A model generated the notes under the pieces. The model saw nothing but the letters and a program-made list of their open reading frames with translations, ran no database searches and was not told the DNA's origin. This document shows, piece after piece, positions 32,138 to 42,500 of a DNA stretch of 64,000 bases. This stretch comes from Apostichopus japonicus (lineage: Eukaryota; Echinodermata; Holothuroidea; Aspidochirotida; Stichopodidae): contig NC_092581.1 of NCBI RefSeq assembly GCF_037975245.1, positions 9,053,303-9,117,302 on the forward strand, given 5' to 3'. The stretch's first letter is position 1, and every line of letters starts with the position of its first letter. Made by a program: the position numbers and the translations under genes.

Positions 32138-33195
32138 CAGTGGCGGCGGAACCGGGGGGCTTGTTAAGGGGGCAAATGCATGATAAGCCCCCCCAATATT
32201 TACCAAGGCTCCGAAACGTGCATCTGCCCATTTTTCAATGCATACTTGTCGATCTGTCCGATGCACACGTATACTCTATAGGTGTAATAATTTTAGTAAT
32301 TGCTGGGGGACCCTCGGCCCGTCCCCTGGCTATAGACCACATTGTCACCCCAACCGCGTCTTCACGCCCCGTGAAAAGTGGAAGCAGTGAGTGTGAGTAC
32401 CGGTAAGCGTAACACAACTTCGTCTTAGGCCAATGATCGACTTGCCTCATTTCAGCCAGTTCTCCAACATCCCCTTACTTAGTGGCGGAGCGTCCATATA
32501 TACAGTCAGGGGGCGGATGCCCCCCCCCCCTGACGGACTCAAATGGACTGCTGGCGCCCTTTTCAGCTTTTCACTACTTTTTACTTATTCGCGATTTTTG
32601 ACTATTTTATTGCGCTCTCATATACCTATTGACATTTGTCATATTCTGTTAGTGTAATTTTCCGACAAAATGGCGACGACACCTATTTATTCTCCGTTTA
32701 TCTGCAAATTAGCAAGGCCCCGGAAAGGGTCATTTCCTGCAATCTAGGGAGTATCTTTACTCAAAAATTTTCTGTACGCTCCGCGCCAAACTGTGGTGGC
32801 GCTCCGCTTAGATAGTGTCGAAAGCGCCCCTACAGACCATTCTTGCCCTCCCTGACCAATACTCTAGCTCCGCCACTGCCCTTACTACACTCAAAACCAT
32901 CTTTGCGAGTACACTACGAGTAATAGCTACTCTCTTAAAAAAACATCGAATATACAAATTACAATGTTTTTACAGACTTTTACGTGCAATCTGAGAAATT
33001 GCAGGCTTGAGACCCATATTTTAGGGCTAGGTATTCGCAGCATAAAACACTCGGAAAGTGCCGTTTCCGGCCATCTGGGGGTTTGAAAAAACCCAAAATT
33101 TTTTAGTACGCTCCGTGCCAACCGATGGTGGCGCTCCGCTTAGATAGTCTCCACACATTAGCCCCCCCAATAATTTTTCCGTTCCGCCGCGCCTG
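32138..33195. mobile_element. hAT-like MITE, middle element of the nest
   Basis: Termini CAGTGGCGGCGGAAC and (reverse complement of right end) CAGGCGCGGCGGAAC. Exact 8-bp target duplication ATGGCCGG at 32130-32137 and 33196-33203. Interior without the guest is about 650 bp and contains GTACGCTCCGTGCCAA, also found in the inner element. Confidence 0.88.
32480..32878. mobile_element. hAT-like MITE, innermost element of the nest
   Basis: Termini TAGTGGCGGAGC and (reverse complement) CAGTGGCGGAGC. Exact 8-bp target duplication CCCTTACT at 32472-32479 and 32879-32886. 399 bp. A 60-bp interior segment (32785-32817, TACGCTCCGCGCC then GGTGGCGCTCCGCTTAGATA) is shared with its host element near 33109-33148, so it landed in a relative. 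Confidence 0.88.
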
Positions 33196-33600
33196 ATGGC
33201 CGGCCTGGGGAGAGGTCTAAGGGGAGGGGGTGTCCCCTCCCATTTGGATTTTTTTTGCATTTCCAGGTGGCCTCAGATGCAATTTGGTGCAATATAGCAC
33301 ACTTCAACACCAACTCCATTTTGTAAAGAATTTTGCATTACACCTGGCCTTAGATGCAATTTGGTGCTCCAAATGAGATTTTTTTCTCATTTGGAAATGA
33401 AAAGGGGGTTTTCTGACTTGCGGAGAGGGGGGCGGAATGATACTTGCGCCCCCCATATTTTTCACTGGGGGGCTGGCTCCCCCAGCCCCCCGGTTCCTAC
33501 GCCCTTGTATGCAGAGCATGTGTGAAATGTAAAACAAACAAATTTTATTTTACCAATTTTGAGCTGGCAAGTCAGCTCTGCCACCAACCATAATTTATTA

Positions 33601-34578
33601 ATTGTTACTAATGAAAGAGATACATGACGATGTTTATACACTGAAAATTGTTCACTATACTTACTGCCAAAGCCATTTACAGCTAGTATATCATATCGCA
33701 GAGAATTAGAATTTGAGATAGCATGTTGACCCTTCTTGAAGCTCAATAGTGTGAAAATTGTGTATATTTCTGCCTCCCCCCACCCCACAATTGTTTAAAT
33801 AGTAATGCAATGCCTTATTGTCTCATATAAATGGCTTCTTTGAATGAACACAAACAGTGCCATGCAATTGAATGATCATTCTTAATAAGTTCACATAAAT
33901 CACAAATTAACAAGAGTCCGAAATCTTTAAACAAATTGGATTCTAGTACCACGATATTGATACCTAAACACACACCATCATGACCACATATGTTCCTGAT
34001 GCTGTTAGTATCGGAACCATACTAGAACATATTTTAATATAAGTCATTCCTGCGATTATCCATTGCAAATGAACCATCCAAATACCTTTCAATTTGTTAA
34101 TTTAACAGGGGAATATTGGTTTAATCTGTTCAACGATAGAAAATCAAGTAAAGTTGGTCCTTCAATTGAAAAACAAAAACATGTTTGATCACTGAAACTG
34201 CACAACGTGGCTTTATTTTATCAACAGCATTATTTAAAAAAAACAGTATACATATTACAAGTACAAACACAGAATTACCCAGCATGACATATTATACCCT
34301 TATAGTTATTCATTGCAGAAATAAATATTCATAAATATGTATTTTAATGATCACAATAACAGCCAATTGGGAAGTCGTTCATAATGCTTATACCACGCTA
34401 CACTGTTCTCACATTATGCATATTCATATTGTTAATCAATATTCATGCAGCTTACTGATAGCAATAATGGTTTCTTGTTCCTACATCTGTGCTGTGTTTG
34501 ACATGAATCAATTTCGTTAGAAAAACCAAGAGACACTACTCCCACGCTTTTTAACAGCTGAAATTCGACTTGTGGTAT
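33601..34578. other. AT-rich spacer, no gene seen
   Basis: No open frame with recognisable content and no RNA gene. Confidence 0.5.
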
Positions 34579-34586
34579 ACTATGAT

Positions 34587-34864
34587 CAGTGGTGTCACCA
34601 AGGGGTGGTCTGGGGGGAGGGGGAACGTGCCCTCCCAACAGAAATCATGCTCCCCAGGTGCCCCCCAGATGCGATTTGTAGAATTACGTCAACTTGCAAA
34701 ATAGCGCAACAGATTGCATCTTAGGACCCTTAATTAATAAAAAAATTCTCAAAGGGGGTTACCCCCTCCCCCAAGATGGCATTCACAAATAAACATTGCA
34801 CCCCCTAATGAAGTGCTGTGCCCCCCTTTGCCCCCAAACATTGAAATGTCTGGCCACGCCACTG
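34587..34864. mobile_element. hAT-like MITE with CAGTGGYGT termini
   Basis: Left end CAGTGGTGTCACCA, right end (reverse complement) CAGTGGCGTGGCCA. CTATGAT is present on both sides (34580-34586 and 34865-34871), a 7-bp duplication. About 278 bp with G-rich and C-rich tracts and no coding capacity. Confidence 0.75.
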
Positions 34865-34869
34865 CTATG

Positions 34870-36406
34870 ATGCTAAAACTCTGATTAGGATTAACTTTAG
34901 ATTACCCATAGTTGGTCTTAAAGTTCTCTTGCACAATCCATTCTAACTTATATTGTGATTTTGTGACAAATTTAAAATGAGCCTTGAAATCTAAACAAGA
35001 TATTTCTTGCCCTTAACTTTTCACCACAGTTAGAATTATTTAGATAACTTTATCTCGAACATCTTACATGTGAAAGTCTTATCATAGCGCGTGTAGGTCT
35101 AAACCTAGCTGTAATAACCAGACATACCATCTGAACGTTAGACCCGATTCCTTTGCAAAATTGCATCAAGGCTATAGATTGGAAACTAACAATCACATGG
35201 GAGTAATCATGCTAACAAACACTCTATACGAAGTGATTACAATTTTTTCGATAAGTGTTCAACTAAGGAGTTTCCTCACTTTTCCATGCTTTATTTCGAC
35301 ATGAAAGTGCTTTCAAGCCTAAGAAATGAGACTTTTGCCTTTCCCTATAATGTGTCCCATTTTTGCAGACTGACTGGGAACCATGACTTGCGATATGCAT
35401 TTTCATTTTGTCAGTATTCCCTAATACTAAACGATGGTAACAGCATATACTCGCACTCAGTAATGTCCTGCCAAACAAAAATAGATAACTTCTTTTAATG
35501 CAACTGTTGGCAATTTTTTTCAAAGTTTTCTACAAAAGAAATCATTCTGATTTGAATATCAACTTTTCCATTTAATACTTAATCCCATGTTTTATTTTAC
35601 ATATAAATTTGATATAGTTTAGACTCATCTAGTTTAATGGATCTTGCGGGCACGCTCCCTAGTACCAAGTTCAAAAATAGTCACAAGAATGTAGAAGCTG
35701 CTGATCGGCTTTAGCAAAGCAGATGGTTGCATAAAATTCCTTTCAAAAAACCTTACAACATTCAAGAAACTTAGTTCAATATTTACCTTACTTAGTTCAA
35801 TATTTAAAAGTTATACCTGTGCAGCTAGTGTAAAACGATGTATTGAAATTTTAGGATCAATCATTTTGAAATTGCTATCAATTAAACCAACCCTGTGTAT
35901 CAATGTAGTGTTTTGTCAGGAAAAGAGCTTTGGTTATCAAGCAGCTTGTTTTATTTGACAAAGGTTCACTCTTCCTTTCAAGATTAAAATTGGAATCTTC
36001 TCTTTTTGTAAATGTCAACAGGAGTACCACTGTACACAAGACTCCATGCAGAAATACCTTAACATGAAGCAAATTCAATAAGAGTTTTCATACACCTGTT
36101 AAGTTATGGAATGATTTGATAAGAAATACAATAACGACATAAATTATGCAATAATGAGCCGTTTATGATGAGATTGGCAATTTAAGGAAGAGTGAGAAAA
36201 GAAAATATGAATGAAAGGAAAGTGACATAATTTACTGAGTCTTTGTAGAATCTGATATCTGAAGATTTCCTTCAGTATAACATCTTCACCAACCTCCACC
36301 AACTCCCCCGAAGAATATCTAATAGCTTCTGGCGCTGACAAGCAAGAGGTGAAAGCAGAGAACTACAACCAACTATCTTCAACGCTCAAACATTTGGCAA
36401 CTTCTG
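34870..36406 (-). other. AMD1: AMD1 3' UTR and downstream flank
   Basis: Sequence downstream of the AMD1 stop on the minus strand. The first AATAAA on that strand is at 35955-35950, about 450 nt after the stop; further ones lie at 35594-35589 and 35295-35290. AMD1 genes often have long 3' UTRs with alternative polyadenylation, so which is used cannot be decided here. No other gene was seen. Confidence 0.4.
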
Positions 36407-36538
36407 TCATCTCTCTTTGATGTAATTACCAAATGTTAGGTTATAGTTTTTGAATTGAGAGTATTGCTTGTCTTGTCTCTTGTACGAAACCAGGAATGTC
36501 TCTTTCAGGGCTTGGAAGCTTGATCCGCACTTTGCAAA
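36407..36538 (-). CDS. AMD1: AMD1 coding exon 11 and stop
   Basis: Acceptor CGTCAACAG before 36538. Encodes [15 protein letters not shown] to [15 protein letters not shown], stop TGA 36409-36407. Phase 0 entry. In-frame reading past the TGA meets another TGA after six codons, so the long readthrough tail described for vertebrate AMD1 is not present. Confidence 0.93.
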   Translation of the reverse strand, partial: FAKCGSSFQALKETFLVSYKRQDKQYSQFKNYNLTFGNYIKER

Positions 36539-39500
36539 CTGTTGACGAAGAAGGGAAAAAGGAGAGAATCATTTTTACGAAAACCGTGGTGGATATATAG
36601 TCATACTTTTACCGCCCATGTTCACAAACACATGATTTTCTGGGTTTACCTTTTTTTGGGGAACTTGAACAAGCTACACTTTTTTTAAATTATTTTTAAT
36701 ATTTAAAGAAAACATCCATTGGCACTGGTCAACAGCAATGCTTACTACGCCTTAGTACAAATGACCTACATTGTAGAACATCAAGCAAGTCAATTACTGC
36801 AAACAATATCAGGCTTTATCTTTCGCTTGGAATCATTGTATAAGTATTCTACTATCACATCATCACAATGGGGTACTTACTTTTCCCAAATTTTGTTTCT
36901 TTTACCAAATATGAGCAATTTAAAAGGACTGCTTTGTTTTTCGCTCAATAATTATTAGCCATGGCAGCTTTTTTAGGAACGGCAACCTCTTCCTACAAAT
37001 AGAGGCCGATGTTTACAGAAATCTTTCAGGTATAATCTTATCAAAGAGCCTCTTTCCTCAATGAAAACAAAGCTGAACTGGCATTTTGAAATAAAAAGAA
37101 CTAGACTTGACAACATTTTGAAATGTTCATTTATAACACTAACCTCATTAGCAAACAGGGTCATGACAAACCTGCCTGGTTTAAATGTCTCAATTACTTT
37201 TTGGACTAATCCCGAAAAGTCCTCCTGTAAAAGAAGAATTTGAGATAGAAATCGTAGGTTGTGTGATAAAAGATTACAATAAGGGCTTGGTCCAGTAATG
37301 TTGACAGAAAATCTATGAATAATAAGCAATTCCCTCACAAACACAAAGGCAGTAGCAGAAGCCAAAAGTGTGAGAAATCATCAGAAAATGAAAGTGTTCC
37401 AAAGTTGGATTGAAATTTAAACACTGTCACTGTAAAAAATATCCAATGAAACAAAAAAAAAGCATAAAAACTGGTTGAAATAGACAAAAGTTCAGCTTAA
37501 ACATACGTTGATAAAAGATGAGGCATCTCCCCTATGTAAATCATAATTATGTTCTGCTTGTAAGGTGCGAAAAATGTCAGGAAAATTCCTTTTGGCCACG
37601 TTGAGATGTCATGCTGTCAAATTTCCAATCAGATGGTGTGTAATCTCCACCTATCTACTTTCTACGCATATTTTGACAATGGTGGATTTGGTTGAACGAT
37701 CGTAAATAATTAACACTGAAATTTACCAAAAACAAAAGAGAAAGATAGAAGATCAAAAAAGTATAAAGGAGAACAAAAAAGGATGAAAAAAAAGCTTCAC
37801 AGGAACCACACATATGAAACTTTCAAAAGTTTGAAGGATTGTCAGAAAAATACCATTGCCCACATTATGATATCATGGTGCCATAATATCATGTGAAATT
37901 TACTCCTCCATATTATCTACCCCTATTTTGATGACAGTGGAGTTAGTTGGTAAGGTAAGCCGAATTTTGAAGAAGAAAAAAAATTGGGAGAGGGGGAAAA
38001 CAAGACAGGAATCAAACATATGAAAACTGTTGTACCTTCTCCACATTGGTTTCAAAGCTGACGTAGGAAAATTCTGCTTGAGGTGTCACGTGAATGGTAA
38101 CATATTGATTCTGCATAGAAGATAATAAACATCACAGAGCATGTAGTAACAGAGGAATATAGAAACAGCTAATATCCTGAACATAATGTATATTAAAATA
38201 CAAATTTTGAAAAAAGCTAAGAAATAAAAAATTATTTAACTACGTTCAAGTTTATAGTACTCAGGTGTATGGACTCAGAATCCTTACTGTGCTTGTTGAT
38301 TTTATTTTATTACAATTATCATATTACACAATGACTTCATATTGATGTCAATGCATTTCACATGGTCAGTGAACCTTTCAATCAATTCTTTAACAAAGGA
38401 TTTATTGTTTTCTCTACTTGAAAAAGAAAGAAGAGCATCTTTATTTGATTCACAAATGTTTTTTCTCCTTCCTTTCTTAAATAAAAGATCAAGTGATGTA
38501 AATCAATCAACACTGTTTAACTCTAAGTTCGGGGAGAGTTCTCCTTGTCCCTGAATCACACCTTAGTGGAAATATGAAGACTTCCTGCTCACTGTAATTT
38601 TAGTACTTGTATGTTGCTATGCATATCACAAGTAAACTAAAGTGAACACTTAAGGACTGGAAACCAATGTCATTTTTGGTATCCCTTACATGCAGAGCCA
38701 ACTTCCATTAGATGGAGGCACACACTAGATATAGGATTCCTCCTATTATAACTAAATTTGAAATTTATATGCAGTGATTTCATCTGATTAGTTTAACCAA
38801 AACAATAATAATACCATTCATGTCACATATTAATATCAAGTGGTATTTCTTTTTTCATATACATACTGAAGGTGCTTCAGACTTTGCATATTTTTTCCAC
38901 AAACAAAAATGCACTTTGCAACTGAAAAAAATTTGTCAAAAATGATTCATATTTTGGGTTCTTTCATCAGATGACCATATAGGTTTGCCACCCACAGTAG
39001 AATCAAAAATTGATGCAAGCGACAAATATTAGTTTTCAGATGAATGCTGGAGTTGCATCTGACATATGATTTTTATTTCACATATAAAAGTTTAATGCAA
39101 ATGATGAATTAAACTGAGAAAGATCTGGTATTTAATTTATGCTGCCAGAATATGATCTCATATTTGCAGTGGTTTCATCAAATAAAAAAATATTACTATT
39201 TGTTTTGCAGATAAATGTTGCAGGTGCATATGTATGTGTTCATTTTCATTTCTGGTATAAAATTTCATTATCATAGATAGATCTGAATATCTGGTATGAC
39301 ACATACGTTCGGAAGAAGGCCATTCATCGAATATCCGCAGGGCTTAAACAGCTGTTCATCAATTTTGGCGGCTGGGAGAATTTTGTCAATGCCCGATGCC
39401 TATAATATGTGGGAGTGAAGAAAATGAGGTTGTAATCTCCGACAATAATTCCTTCTTATTAGGTATGACACTAGTAACAAATATGTGGTATAGGCAGAGC

Positions 39501-42500
39501 ATGTACCTAACAAAGTTATTACATATAATATATAATTACATATGACTTACAGAAAACTTGCCAATAAATCTCAAATCTCTTTCTGAAAAAAAATGAAAAT
39601 AATTTCTCCAGGAATCAATAATATAAGGAATACTGTATAAGCCTATAATCCATCTACAAGTGAGAAGAGCTGACAAATTTTTTTGTAATCAAATAATTGT
39701 TTCTTTTACTGAGGAGCCATAGTCATAGAACTATTGCACAGAATATAACGACAGTTTAATAATGAACCATTTCACAGTTATCACCTTTGTTACATCGCTG
39801 CCCTTCTTTCCTTCCGTATCTTCGAAATGCTTCATAACATCTTCATCCAGCTGGGTCATCAAAATGTATGAGAATGTCAAGGAATGGATGAACATTTAAA
39901 ATACCGTTTCAAACAGCTCATGCAAATCAATTCCTCCGACGGGGGAATGAGAAGAGGCACAGAATAGGTGAGAGCCTTTACTTTTAGTAACTTGATCCGT
40001 GGTGGACAGAGAGAAAGAATACTGTTTGTGTTGTCAGAAGACAGGTAAACCGGGAGCAATTTAGCTCTTCGTAAAGGGCATTGCTACCATTCAAGTACCA
40101 AGTGAATTTATCACAAAATATCTCATGCAACAAAACTTGTCTATTAGACAAAACATGCATGGTAAAAATAAATAGATAAAAAGAGTACTGTTTGTGTAAA
40201 GGCAGGCAAGTCATTCTGTTCAAGCATTGCCTCCTTTGAAGTATATCAAAACAACTGATTGAGTTAATATGACCTAACATCTCCTGTCACAATACAATAC
40301 AAAGTCAATGAAAATAAATTACAATGTTGGCTTGTAAGCATCACAACCAAATTGCTGGAATATCCACTAATTTGGTTTATTTTTTGTTTAAAAAAAAATT
40401 GTGCACTCAACCTATATTTGCACACATTACCCTCGCTTTGTACAAATGCGATATTGAATTTGATATTTTTTTACTGATAAAGGAAAAATACCAGCTATTA
40501 TTTCACATTATTAATGAGATAATATGAGAATATTGAATGAATCCCCGGGGATCTTCAGCATTTCAGCAGTAGGCACTGTCATATTCATCCTAAAACAGCT
40601 GTAGATATCTATCCTGTTTAGAGATCTCCTAAGATAATACTAATAATCATATAATAATAATAATCAGGCAGTTATTTTTATGATGCTTAAGCCACCATAA
40701 ATGTGAAGGAAGCCCACAAGGGCTTATGGATTAAAATTCACATCGGGTGGCTTCCAATCCAACATTTAACTCAAATTTGGAATCTTTTCAATATTTAGAA
40801 AGTCATTTCAGATGGGAAAACTGTGGATTGCTCTTGGATGAAAAACCCACTTTACTATGACCTGGCTGGCGATCAAACCCAAAACCTCCTGATTGCTAAG
40901 CCTCATTGCTTCAAATGTCACCGCCTTTATCCACTTGGCCACAGCACCGGTATTTTGTATAGGGCCGTAACATACCCAAATTTATGTGCTAGTTGTGAAA
41001 AAATGTTTCAAAAGATCTCGTCTTCAAACTTTAGGAGTATTACAGGTACAAGTTCAGTGTACTTCATTTTGGAGACTTGGATACAATTTTACAGATGGTC
41101 AAAGCTTTAACTCAGTTTAGCGGACGTGATCGGAAATACCTCAAAGAAGCTCAACATTTCGTTGCTTAAATGTAGCTAGTTATGGGTGGAGAAACCTGTG
41201 TGTTAGTCTGAATATGTAACACTATGTGTGAATTAGGGAATGTGCAAACCTGTACTCTACCTAAAAGTGACTGTCAGAGATTTCTCAAAGGGATTCTCAG
41301 TGATTTAAGAGACTTGTCGAGGTTTGAAAACTAGAGAGGATTGACAAAGAAATATAAATACCTTAAACAGAAGGGTCAGGATAACTAGGCAGTCCAGTGA
41401 GTACTTTCTCACAAAAAGAAGAAAGTGACATTTGAAATGTTGCTCTACACTGATATGATTTGTTCTCACAGGTCTTTAACAAATCAAAAGTGATCTCTTA
41501 TGGATTTTTATGTGAGGGTGTGTGTGTTATAGTAATCTTTATAGCTTAGAATGAAGTAAAGATTTAAATCAGGATATCTCAAGAGTTTGGTCTGGTTGTT
41601 GGACAACATTCATCCTATCCAGGGTGTAGAGGTACCTGTCAAAATAGAAATCAAATGATAAGAAATTAGAAGATAATAAAATAAAAAAGATGTTAAAAGC
41701 AACTGGGTATGTTTTAAATGTACTGTACATTATTGCTTCCAAAATTTAACTACTGTAGTACACAGTGAAATAAATGGTCACCAGTGCTGAACATTGCAGC
41801 ATGAATTGTCCTGGCCACCATTAGAGCATGTTATGTCCCTGTGATACTACCCCATTTGTCTAATTTAAGAATCCTCAATGTTTTGGAATAATTTGAGTGT
41901 TACAACTTCCAGAAAAGTACACAGGTGGACAACTTCTGGCAACTTTTAGCACGCTTCAATTTGAGGTAAAATTCTGATGACCTTGTGATTAAGTAGAAAG
42001 GTAATCAAGAAAGGTCTAAATAAATGCCAGACAACTCAAAAATGATCACATGTGTTCAACCTTCATTCAGCATTTTACAGAATCCCCAAAGGCATATGAT
42101 ATACACTAAATTTGACCTTCCAAAAAATCTGGAAATTACTTTGTGGGGAGGGGGAGGGGGGCAGTACTTGAACGGTGGGGAAAAGGTGAACCTCTTGGAA
42201 TGGTTGGTCTTTTCTGACCTTCTAGCAATTTGAAGTGTGTTAAAATGTGCGGCTAATTCTGTTTAACTGTTAAAAACTGTAAGAAGTCACTCGCGATATA
42301 TGCCTATACTGTAACTTTGAACACATACCTTCACAATGTGTCATCTATCAAAAAATGTGTTATAAATAGATCGGACCCGAAGGACGTACTGAAGAACTTA
42401 TTTCTAGCTTCCTTCCCACTAAAATATGTAGCAGAACCCCCCCCCACCTAATAATGAAACATATACAGTACACACAGAAGCAAAGTAATATGACACTTTC

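Larger units (their letters stand above)
32082..33507. mobile_element. hAT-like MITE, outer element of a three-level nest
   Basis: Termini CAGTGGCGTAGGAA and (reverse complement of right end) CAAGGGCGTAGGAA. Flanks TATGTAGA (32074-32081) and TATGCAGA (33508-33515) are an 8-bp target duplication with one change. Without its guest it is about 360 bp. Copy A of the host repeat preserves the unoccupied target. Confidence 0.8.
31480..33600 (-). repeat. Unclassified interspersed repeat, copy B, disrupted by nested MITEs
   Basis: Inverted relative of 19686-20640. Matching segments are 31490-32081 and 33516-33590, interrupted by a 1426-bp MITE nest. It lacks the MITE fragment present in copy A at the phrase GGGGTAT, so each copy supplies the empty site of the other insertion. 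Confidence 0.75.

Noticed and set aside
36380-36409. AMD1 stop-codon readthrough extension as in vertebrates
   Set aside because: A second in-frame TGA follows after six codons.
36973-37365. 130-codon minus-strand frame as a separate gene
   Set aside because: Only its middle part (exon 10 of AMD1, 37224-37144) is coding; the ends are intron read-through.
37862-37893. ATGATATCATGG/CCATAATATCAT hairpin as another insertion
   Set aside because: One mismatch in the stem and no flanking duplication.
40868-40948. Functional tRNA gene
   Set aside because: A and B box present, but the acceptor stem does not close and box B deviates; SINE is the better reading.
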